64,000 bases of DNA from Argopecten irradians (Eukaryota; Mollusca; Bivalvia; Pectinida; Pectinidae). Both the position numbers and the translations under genes were made by a program. The DNA is taken from the NCBI RefSeq assembly GCF_041381155.1, contig NC_091138.1, positions 37,937,604-38,001,603 of the forward strand, in the 5' to 3' direction. Of the stretch, positions 21,391-33,700 are shown in pieces (the first letter of the stretch is position 1; each line of letters starts with the position of its first letter). Under the pieces are notes generated by a model. It saw only the letters and a list, made by a program, of their open reading frames with translations. It had not been told where the DNA came from and made no database searches.

Positions 21391-24300
21391 TTAGTTGTTG
21401 TTGCCTGTGGTGGGCACCTCTATATGTTGTTCACCCTCAACGTGACGCGGGGATTCCTCCGGGACAGGCGTGGTGTGGGATGACTCCGGTGGAGCTGGTG
21501 ACCCTTGTTTGGACGGTCCTCCACGTGCAGACACTGGTCTATTTGATACACGTCCTGATGTGGGACGTGGAGACTGGAGATGTCTAGCGGATGTTGGGCG
21601 GGCGACACGGGTTGGAGATACTGTCTGTGTTACAGTACGCTGACCACCAGTCTGGTTAATTGGGGGCGGAGTCTGATGCATCTGGGGATGTAGTGTGTAT
21701 GGGTCCTGTAACAGAAAGAGAACTTTAGTTACAAGAAATAAATTATATGGGTGTGAATCTTTAGTTAAAAAATTTTGGGCTTGAAATCCATAATATCATT
21801 TCACATTGAATAATTTTCAGGATTTATCTCCATTGATTTGTAAGAGATCACTTGCCATGTAACATATCTTGGTTCTTGTTAAAAATATATGTGCTTCAAA
21901 GATAAAAAAGATAGTGAATAGTTCTGTATGAGAGGTTGTCTGGATTATCTCCCTTTATCTGTTAGCCATAACTTGCTCAGGACATTTTTACTTTCTCAGA
22001 CATATTTTTGGTCAATCTGTATGAGATATTTTTCTGGATTATCTCCCTTGACTTGTACTTTGACACTTACTGGACGCCCCTGCTGTTGTGTGAATTTGGC
22101 CTCCAGCTTCTCCATGCGTCCCTTGTAGATGTGACCATCTGCTCCCTGGACATTTACCTCCTCCCTACAACACAGACACAGTAAAACCACTACATCTCAA
22201 ACAGAGATAAAAAGATGAAATAGCCCATAATGGTAAAGGTTTGATATTACCATTGATTACATCAGTATAACCACTACATCTCAGAGATAAAAAGATGAAA
22301 TAGCCGATAATGATAAAGGTTTAATATTACCATTGATTACATTAGCTATAATCATCTTCTTAACAGTATATGTATATCTTTTCAAAAATTGATTCCTATG
22401 TTGAACAGGTTAAAGCATTGAGGACAGGTGCACAAAAATTACATACTTGTACAATGGGTAGACAGCCTCTTCTTCCTCTCGGAACAAATGGCTGAAATAT
22501 AAAAAAAGAATGTCAAATAAATAGTAATTACATCATATTTTATCAAATATAAATTATCAATAATGGAATCCAACCATCCATATCAAAGGCAATGGTGTTG
22601 CTATTCAGATGATCACACTTTTCCAAATTCACTGCTAAAAATTAAAACACATGGCTTGTGTAAACCATTAAATATCAAGACAAGGCCATTGAGAAATCTT
22701 AAATAAGTTTGTTCAATGGTTGGGAGTAACCAGAGTAAATGCTTGACTTGTCAGTGTGCAGAACATAGACCAGTCAACACTTACAAGAGGGCTGATATAC
22801 CTCTGTCCACCAAATTCACAAATGTTTGATCATTTTTCATACATACTTAATTAAAGATTTTGCGAAACTTTTCAATAATGCCACCCGCCATTATCCAGGA
22901 AATGTGCATCAATGTGGTAACACAACATAAAATGACATAACACTATTTCATACAGTATTATCGAACATGAAAGTGTTTCCCTCAATCTCAAGTTACATTG
23001 ATTAATCTATTCTCTAACAACCACGATATCGTTCTGGGAAGCATGTGATAATTATGTGTCTGTGATACATTAGATTTGAGGAGGGTTTGAGGAGGAAGAG
23101 GATCTGGACTTCTCTCTTCCTGAGGAGAGGAACAAGTTTGACTTACCTGAGATGGGAGAGACGGGTAATACGTTTGTGTGGGAAGGTTGTTGTATGGTTG
23201 CCTCCACAAGCCCTCTGGGTGGCGTAGTAGTCTGCTATCTCTGGGTTAGCGAAGCTGTAAATGTACAGTTAACAATTACAACCGTAATCAACACTAAAGA
23301 CAACAGATATCACAAACTTGTTAGTCAAAGTTAATAGATCTAAATTATAGCAGAACATACAGTTTCATTTCAGGAAGATTATATAAAGATATCAAGTTAA
23401 TTCAACAATTACTGTTATTAATAGGATAAGAAAACATCAGATCAGTTATAACCCAATATCCACAGGATTTTAGATTTTTGTTAATGAAGCATTAAAATGA
23501 TATTCCTCCTGGCCATGTGCTTTAGATGAACCAGTTTTCACGATGACAACAGTTATCAGAATACCCATACCACTGGTTACATACATACAATAGTAAAGTG
23601 CTGAAAATACAACTTGTGTCAGGTATACCATGCACATGCATTGGTGTAACGAGATATATCATGAACAGGTGTGACAGGTGAATGTGCGACACATGCAATA
23701 GACAGGAATATATGGTACAGGTGAGGATTAGATGAGATCAACTTTATTGATGACAAACTGATGCATGATTTAAAGACAATGAAAGATAGATTTTATTTTC
23801 TATTTTGTGTGTATTTTGGGAGGCAATGTCTCACTAATACATGGGAAGAAGAATGTAATAACTGACATATCAGTTCATGTTATCCCATGTGAGTGGCCTT
23901 GACCTTTATACAATGACCTAACTGCATGGTCTCTATCTGATCTGACTTGTTTCTGAATGTTAGCTGCATGTGACCCTGTCATTGTGACCTGATTGGTTTT
24001 GACCTTGTCATTGTGACCTGATTGTATTGACCTTGTCATTGTGACCTGATTGTATTGACCTTGTCATTGTGACCTAATTGTTTTGACCTTGTCATTGTGA
24101 CCTGATTTGTTTTGACCTTGTCATTATGACTATTGTGACCTCATTTGTTTTGATGACCTTGTCATTGTGACCTAATTGTTTTGACCTTGTGACCTGATTG
24201 TGACCTGTTGATTGGTTTTGACCTTGTTATTATGACCTGATTGGTTTTGACCTTGTCATTGTGACCTGATTGGTTTTGACCTTGTCATTGTGACCTGATT

Positions 24301-24760
24301 GGTTTTGACCTTGTCATTGTGACCTGAATGGTTACTATAGTTACTATTATATGAACCTGTGTGACCTTGACACAGTGACCAAATTTGTACTGTGACATTA
24401 TCTTTATAGGTGACCTACTGTTTAAATGAGAATTAACATACCAGGTACATAAATGTATAGTGCTGGTGTTTATATTGAACACACAGTGATTATAAATAGC
24501 ATTAAACAATTGAAGCAAGTGACTTTGCTTGACCTTGACCTTTGACATATCATTATTGTATTTGTGTTGTATATAATATGTTGCCACTCTGCTGAAGTTT
24601 AACTCCCATGCAAACTTACGCCTCACGCTGTTTCTTGAAAGTATCAATATCTTGGCCAAAATGAACGAAAAAGGCTCGCAAGTCTGATTTACGAATTCTC
24701 ACAAGCTCCTTTTCAGCAAGAGCTCTTTCAAAGTTGATGTTGTTTTTACCAAGAGGACCG
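21391..24760 (-). CDS. C-terminal exons of the QRICH2-like gene
   Basis: Five exons (24760-24620, 23254-23147, 22491-22447, 22164-22071, 21705-21391) encode the most conserved end of the protein. In order they give GPLGKNNINFERALAEKE and a basic/aromatic stretch, FANPEIADYYATQRACGGNH, TRLSHLFREEEEAVYPLYKE, GADGHIYKGRMEKLEAKF, and a tail rich in Ser, Pro, Thr and Arg ending PTTGNNN. Donors are GTAAGT or GTATGT. The His/Cys-containing CGGNHT segment is a family signature. These exons give the strongest support for the family call. Confidence 0.88.
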
Positions 24761-27700
24761 CTTCAAAGGTGGTGAAAGAAAGAAATGAAAAGAAAGAAGA
24801 GGTGAAAGGATAAAGAAAGTGAGTCAACAGAGTATATTGGTTACGCTGCGTGACAATTCAGCACCCTTGGAATAATCAACTTAACTAAGGTCATAAATGT
24901 CCTGTACAAGTTACTGCATATCTGATTCTTCAACAGATACAGTGAATTCCAACCATCACCAACTTATCTAAGAGAAAGAAATCCACTGTATCGACTGAAA
25001 ATATTATTTTCTTATATCAATAACCTCAAATATCTTCGTCACAGCGAAGAACATTTTTCTTGGATAAAAGGTTTTTTTTCCAGTTGAAATGATTTTACCA
25101 TGGATAGTCAGATATGCAATGCTAGTTTCTGATAGCTGAGTTGCTCTTTGATTAAGTTATTAAGTAGGGTATTACAGATTGATACTGCTTGTACCTGTGT
25201 GTGGCTTCTGTAGCTAAGTAATAAACTCGACCTACAGGACTGTGTACATACAGAGCAACTCAGCTGTCAGCGACACTAATAACTCATGCAAATATCAAAC
25301 CAAATCATGAAAGGCTGCTATTGATTTTGTGACCTGTACTAAATCATAGCTGGAAACATTGACACCAAGGGTCAACGAAAGAAAGCATACATTTCTAGAC
25401 AGGGAGTTCTAATAAACTTAAAAGTAAACGAACAATTTTATCATAAAAAATGAACATGTGGATATGCATAGCACAAAATAAACTGGTGGAGGTATCTTTT
25501 AAAGTAAGAAATAGACAGATGGATGTACATTTTAAAGTACAAAATAGATAGGTGGATGTACATTTTATTGTAAGAAATGGACAGTTGGTTGGACATTTAT
25601 GATACAAAATGGTCAGGTGGACATACATTTTTAAGATAGAAATGAACCAGTGGATAAACATTTTTATGATACAAAATAGAAAAGTAAACATACATTTTAT
25701 GGTATGAAAAAGACAGGTGGACATACATTTCATATGCAAAACAGACAGGTAGATGTACATTTCATGGTATGAAACAGACAAGTAGTCAGACATTTAAATA
25801 TGAAATAGACTGGTAGTCATGCATTTATTAACTTTGTACAAAATGGACAAGTGGGGTAGATGTACATTTGTACATACAGAATAGAAAGAAAATTATAGAA
25901 ATGTATGCAATAGACATGAGGACCTGTATTTCATTTTATAGAATGATCAAATAGAAACGGCAACATTAATTTTATTTATGAATATTATTCAAACATAACT
26001 CTTTTAAAAAGTGACACAGAGAATAAAAAAGTGACACCTTTAATTGATAAATAGAATATTTGAATTTCAAAGTTGGCCAGACATTCACCAAACAAAGAGT
26101 GCCATTAGTGAATGGAATTAGTTTCAGTTTTTGTTTGCTGTGTACATAGCTAGGAGTTGTACAAGGTAGACGGCCAACAGTCCTTACAATGATCTCCACC
26201 AGTGTAAGTGATTTCTCCACCAAACCAGGCTAATGATTTAGGACGCTTAGAAAGCCAATCTAGACTCTGCTAACAAGTTGTCGCCATGTCAATATTGACA
26301 ACAAATATGATTTACACTCATATCAAAGGACCTGAGGAATGTTCCGACCAAACATTATGGCTCTGTAGCAATATTTAGGGAACAATTCATCATAACACAT
26401 CGCGATATTGACCCAGGGTCGAGTAAATGTCTCGAAATTGTCCTCAGAAAGTAAGGGTCGACAGCTGTATGTAGGAGATGATTGAAGAGTTGTTAGGAGA
26501 GGTAGGGATGTTTGTTGATAAAAGGGATATGTACCGGGTATTTGTGTTAAGGGGTGATTTAAAGAGACTAAGAGATCCGATATGATAGTATAGAGTGATA
26601 TACAAAGAAACAGAAAGTGGCTTTTAGTGGCCAGGGACACTATCACATGATTCAATAGGGAAAGTGATGGCAAAGTTTGCATGAACTTTTTAGCGAAGGG
26701 ATTAGGTAATGTAATACATATATACCCAAATAGGTGCTTGTAGCACTGCATTTTGCAAAAACTGAACATTACTGAGCTCTAGTGTGGCACGACAGCGAGG
26801 TCCCGCTGTGGGACATCACAATCAAAGAAGGTGTCTGTGGGGTGTTACACTCCAAAAACGGGCTGTGCGGCATGGAACACCAAACAGGGGGTTATGGGAG
26901 GGGATCATAGGTTAGACATTCAAGGGAGCTGACTTTGGGTTGTCACACTCCAAAAAAGGGCTGTGCAACATGGTACTCCAACAAGGGGGTTTATGAGAGG
27001 GGTGATGTACTCCAACAAGGGGGTTTATGAGAGGGGTGATGTACTCCAGGGTGTGGGGTAATACACAGAGTAAAAGTATGTTAGTTGTTATAGAGATATA
27101 GAGTAGTTAGTATGATATACATGGGGAGTACAGGAGTTCATTCCAAGCTAGAACGTCTAGTACAATTACCGAGCACTGGGCTTGTCTATGCCGGCATACA
27201 TTCTGTTTATAAATAACAATAGTGTAAATATAGCCAGACATCGACGTATAGGTGGACAACAACGTACAGCGAGGAAAGAAAGCAACACAATAAACAATAA
27301 ACAACATCGTTAAATTAAAAGAAATCAAAATTCTAACACAGCAAAATATTACAAAGCGCTATTACAATAGATATATAATATATTAACATTTCAGTTGACC
27401 GATGAAATTAATATGAATTCCTAATTTTTATATTCTGAGCATTGGATCATTAACAAGTCAACGTAATCTATTACAAAACAAACACTATCTATAAGAGAGT
27501 CATTTCTATTTATAATTCATACTACATACATCATTTTTCTGACGTGACCTGAAGAGTTCCTCATACAAAGTAAAGACGTTCTCTCACAAAACGACATTAA
27601 GGTTTATGTTTATACAGATTAGCAGGAACAAGATGTCGATACACAGATCAGTATATATACTTAAAGGTAGGGAGAGAAGCTGCTTTGGTTACTATGGGAG

Positions 27701-30700
27701 AAAACAAGGAAGATCTTTACCCAGAATTCTACAGGATACAAATATATTCCTTCTTGGTTGAAAGCAAATGGAAAGAATCTTAGGTTATTGTTAATTATTT
27801 TCTATTATACAGAGTATAAGTCTTACCTCTTGGCATGCTGACGGATCTGGTCCAGCTCAAACGTTGTGTAGGGTCGTGGGGACCGCGTGGGGGCCAGACC
27901 ATTGTGTGTTGGTAGAGAAGGCACAGGCCTAAAACAAGTATTACATTTTATTTCAAAAAATGTTTTTTGTAGATCAAGCATTCATCACTATAGTATAAAG
28001 TAATTATAAGTTATTTTATCCAAAATCAGATTAATCTACATACATCAATGTTTTTTTGTTTTTTTTTTTTCAAAATGAGGTTACAAACAAAGAGAATCAA
28101 GAATATGGAGAATGCTTGTTGCCAGCAGACATGACCATAGTTCTAAATGTCTAGATAAAAAGGGGAGGGGACTTTTTGCCGAGTCAGGACTTATTACAAG
28201 TAGAATACGGTACCTTCCACCACATCCTTTCCAAACCTTTTTGCTCTTTGCTCATGCTGTCTTTTACTATATTATAACTCTCCTCATGAATTTTTTAATT
28301 TAATGTGAATCAATTTTTTTTCACTGACTCCATATATTTTACAAAACTGAATTAAAATATAGATAAGATCATTATACAGTATCCTCTCTTCACAGTGTGG
28401 AGTTGTTTTTTTTATTCTGAACGTTAGGTAATAAACTTCCTATATTGTTCCATTATTTCCCCTGTGTTTCCAAATTATACCATAAATCTGTTTTTCTCTA
28501 TAAATTATTTCTGTCAATTATCTATGTTTTATCTACATAGCCTATGCATTATGTAATGCGTCAGTTCTGATTGGACAGAAGCTACGAATGGTTAGCTTAC
28601 CCAGTAGGCATCAGATCCACAGGTCTGTCACATGATATGCAGTGGAATTTCTGAATCAATTGCCTGTTGAAAAGAAATATAGTGAATCAAAGGTCTAAAT
28701 CAACTGTTTGTTAAAATAAATAGTCATATATTCATCAAAGTCTCGAGAGCTGCACACTCCAAATGTGGTGAGGATCGGGGGCCGCTGATCAAGGCCAATC
28801 ACTATACCACCATGGTATTATTGCAATTTAATTCTCAGGACAAGTGATTCATTGCCGGACAAGTCAAAAGAATAAATGACATTTAAATAACATAACAGAA
28901 TTAAATGGTATTCAATAAAATTCTTCATGCTTGAAAGAGCTCGAATTAGATTTCATTTTTTAAGGTAAGATTATACAGATAAGATCCTAAAGCATTCACA
29001 AGGATTTACAAAGGCTGTATAGTACTACAGTATATAAATCAGATAAAGTCAATAACATAAATATGGAAATAAACGGCCAAAGTTTGAGCTCCCTATATTA
29101 TTTCTACCAACTCCTTTTTTCTTTATAATGATTTGCATGAAATTTATTGCCTATGTTACATTAAATATACCAATCTTGACTAGTTTGGTAAGGGCCTTTA
29201 GATAAAGATAATTATATATGGTACCCTAAAAAGTGCTACAGAAATATTGTAAAAGAATTCATAACGGAGGGAGTGTTCAAATTGGAATTTGTGGAAGAAC
29301 AGATAGGATAAAGCAACAGTGGGAGCAAGCACTGATGGGGCCTGAGGGCAATTCAGAGGACAATTGGGGACTAGAAAGTATGGGGACATTTGGGGCAAAA
29401 AACTAGTGGGGTCAGGCGACATTTGGGGCAAGAAGAGATGGGACCAGGGGACATTTAGAGGCATAAGAACTAATAAGATCAAGGGAAGCTGGAAGGCAAA
29501 AATAAACTAGATTAATTAGATAAGGTCACAAGTGTCAGAATTAGTGAAATGTGAGGAAATAAGGCTCTTTAGTTATATTGATGAAATCTGAAAGTCTACG
29601 ATACTCACTTCCTAATACCAGCAGCATCATCCTCGCCCCACTCTGTCGACACCTGTGTACGTTTGAGCTTGTCGTTGAGGGCCTTCAATCGACTCTCCAG
29701 CCATTCCTTCAGTGGGTCTAACTCCAGACGGTCAAGTTTACCATCGATGTCCTCATTCAGTTTACAACAGGTAGTGTTAAAGTTGTCTTCCTATAAATAC
29801 AACACCTACTGGTCAGTGGTCAAATAGTCAAGCACAATTATATCGTAACAGACATTTCTAAATGGTCAAACACAATTATATCTGGACAAACATTAGTTTT
29901 CAAATCAGTTTACAATCAACATCCATCATAGCATTAAGGGTATCTAATGCCTGCTGATAACCTTTAACTGATAAGGGGCGAATAACTCTGGCTAATGAAA
30001 GCTATTAACTTTGGTCCGGAGATAAGCCGGACATTTACACCACACAGGTAAACCTGTAACTGGTGCTGTTTCACCTGTACATGATCTGTTGATATTTCCT
30101 GGAGTACTTACGTATCCGGAGAGTTTCTCCAGGATTTCCTTGATCATCTTATTGATATCATTAGTTGTGGAGTCAAACAGGCTGTGGTTGACTTTGTTGT
30201 CAAGGGAACGCTTGTCTGCTTTCTGTAACCAAAACAGGTATCAATAGTCAATATATATTCAATACAAATACAATACTCAACTGATTTGTAAGAACGTCTT
30301 TGCTGAATATGAAACGAAGCCTCAAACAAAGATTAAAATATTGAAACAAAGGCTTGAATGAAGATTTGGTTAATTGAAACGAATAGTCTAATGAACAAAT
30401 ATATTTGAAAGGAAGGCTGAAAAGAAGAAGAGATTATAAAAAGAAAGCTTGAATTGATAAAAGGTTATTGAAATCAAGTCTTCAATGAAGAAGTTGTTGA
30501 AACAAGAGAGTAGATTATTGAAATAAGGATGAAATAAAGAATAAATCATTAAAATAAAGTCTGGATACTGAGTACTCACCACATCAACTTCCATCTGTAC
30601 ATACTCCTTGTCGGCCTTGATATCATTGAGTCTGTCACAGTAAGCCAGCAGATCCTGGTAATTATTGGATAAACATCTAATTAGAAAATTACTACAATTA

Positions 30701-33700
30701 TATTTGAGTGTAAATTATTATCAAAAATGAGGTGTAGCTATACAAGAAAACAGAATTTAAATTAAAAATCTCTGGATTGTTTTGGTTGCTGGTTAATTAG
30801 GCCTTACATCCTAATTAAATCCAGTGTCATTTAAGGACAGCCTCTCCTGTATGCAGCTAGTTGCATTCGTCAATATCTGTATGTTTTGGGAGGCTGCAGT
30901 ATGTTCGTGTAATGTCTCTTTGCAATAGTGGAAACTCTTTCCAATTTTATAGTGCTATCACACTGAAGCATACTATCAAACAAATCCAACAGCACAGCCC
31001 AAAAATATCTGGAAGTTAAACACTTGTGAAAGAACTTATTTCCAATACATGTATACATGTATATAATATACGTTTTATTTCAATCTTCACAATTCTAAAT
31101 TTTCGCTCACTAATTCAGAATGTCATACAAGGTCAAAAAGGTCACCCCTTATGGTCCTATAAGACACATGAACTCAAACACAAATATAGATCATATATAT
31201 ATATATATATATAATTATGGGATAGAGAATCGAATCAGAACATCTGTAATGATAATAGGGATTTTCTTGCACCGTTTATGTATTTTGTTTACTGATATTA
31301 TAACTTGTATCCATCCATTACAATGTTAACGCTTATTGATGCTTGTATTGGTCGCTAAGTAAACACCAATCTTAGATACAGCAGTGATCTGTCAATACCT
31401 TGTTTATACACTTGATTTATTGTTTATTTATCCAAGACAAATTCCCAAAGTTTCTCTGATACCAATTATAACAGAGATTTCCATTGTGTGATTACGGCCG
31501 AGGTTTACAGGTACATTCACTCCGGAACAGAACCAACTATGTCAACTGCCACAAAAAAATGTAGAAAAGTAACCCTGTCATATTGTGACGCACAGGTCTG
31601 TCGACCCTTAATTAGATTTAAAAGCGTTTACTCATTTTGTATGCTCTCTTTGAACTCTAGTCTTACATAGTTTCTATAATATCGATCCAGCTATGCAAAT
31701 GTTATGGCTGATTTATTCTGTAAGCCTTTAAATGGCCCATTCAGTGTGTATTGGGTGTTCTATACCGCACTCACACCTTTCCTATATATATAGCCTAGTA
31801 TTTGCGTCTATTCTGCGCCTTTTTTCCCCTAGTTAGCCAGCCGGAGATTTTTTTGTGTTTATCAATGACTATATCGGCTACTCACAAATAGTTTGTTTAT
31901 AACAATGATCTCTGTTGGCTATTCTCAGGCCTGCTGTATACTTGTAAAACACTATTATATAAACTATTCTGATATCAAACTATCCCACGCTGATATTCTA
32001 AAATTACGTCACAACATTTTGGTCTTATCCATAAATACCACAGTTGCTAATTAATTCAAATTGATACATTTAAATAAAGCTAGATGATCAACCATTCTGA
32101 TAGATTAAAAAGAAATTTCAATGACAGCACAGTTAAAAGTTTTGATGATTCAATTTTATTGTTGTTAAAATGTTGACAGTGAAATCAGCTTTATTACTCA
32201 TATTTTAAGTTTTATTTTTTTTTTTATCCCGAATAGATGGATTAAAGTTTTGCAAATTGTCACTGAATTGATAATTTCTTTTGAAGGACCAACAGATCCG
32301 CTTGCTTGACATTACGATTTTCGGTTTTCATTGCCTATGAAAACAGTTTAGACATAATCATAGGTTTACCTACCTGGATCTGTTTGTTACGACTGGTATT
32401 TTCCTCTATCATATCCTGGGTTGTGTTATGTAACTTCTCAAAGTCGGCCTGCAGCTGTAAAATGGCCGCCTGGGCTCGACTCAGGGCATCACTGTCCTGT
32501 AGACATCATAAGGTTAACATATATACAGAGTTCAAATTCTGTGTATCTCCTTCATAATAGGTTTTATAGCCAACTTTAATTAATTAGGTTAATGACGTAT
32601 TACAATGAGATAATACCAATTAGGAAATTTTCAGAGGCGATTTTATCTTTTTTATTAATTTAATTACAAAGTGTGAATAAAACATCATTATAGTAATTTC
32701 AAGATCTGGTAAAAAATGTGTAAATATTATTTTATTGAAAGTTTTCATTTTAATTCATTTGATTACCTGAAAAATTTTCAAAAAATTGAAACATATTTGA
32801 ATTTTCTAAACATGCTATTAATCACTGCCATATTAGTCAATTGTTAATTAGTTTTTAAGTACATTTTTACCGTCACTGTGGCTAACCATGAGAGTTTAAA
32901 CATATATACTACAGGGGGTGATAAGAATAAAAGGTTCAAGCATGCATACTGGTCGTACTATAAGCAGGAACATAATCATCACCGATATAACTTTACACAT
33001 TCTTTAACGAGGAAATTATAGCAATCATCATGGTTGAAATGAAATTAACATTGAAAATAACAGAAATGCATATAAACATGGTGAGTGCATCCAATCCTAC
33101 GTAACGTTCCCTGTCAAACCCTCACAGAGGGTTCCTTGTTTTAGTCGGGGACAAATCGTACTCAAATTTTTAACAGGGTATTAATATCGATACGATCGAC
33201 AGCACACAAACACAACAGACTATTTCATACCTGTACCAGAGTGGAACTGAATAATTTGTTTGTAAAATTTGTTGGCAGTGAGATTTTAATACAGACGTGG
33301 TACTGTAACAGGCCCTGACTCATTGGTAAGGGTTGGGCTGGGGTGAGTCAGGGGTCTAAACTATTACCTTTACTTTTACATTAAGTTATGTTAGTACCTA
33401 TATAATGTTAAGGATTGATGGTTCTACCAGACAAACTGATCAATATTAATATCAAGTATGACATTTAAATGTACAAATATCTTTATGTTTGTGAAACTCC
33501 TACATCAGGTTTATGTGATATCTCATTGAATATCTGAGGAATCATAACACACAATGATATTGAAATTAAGGTGAAGGTACAGCAAGGCACAAGGAGACAC
33601 ACCCAAACTTGAATATACACTACACTGATGGTGGCTCTAAATGATTTACAACAAACTTATCATAATACATGTAAATCACAGATGGTGCTGGGGACTCCAC

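Larger units (their letters stand above)
24761..27826 (-). other. Intron of the QRICH2-like gene with minisatellites
   Basis: No exon found. It contains the ~35-bp repeat at 25440-25870 and the G-rich repeat at 26806-27056, annotated separately. The open frames here follow the repeats and show no splice-bounded coding signal. Confidence 0.5.

Noticed and set aside
25395..25793. Minus-strand open frame of 132 codons rich in Phe, Leu, Cys
   Set aside because: It follows a degenerate ~35-bp tandem repeat inside an intron; there is no splice-bounded exon.
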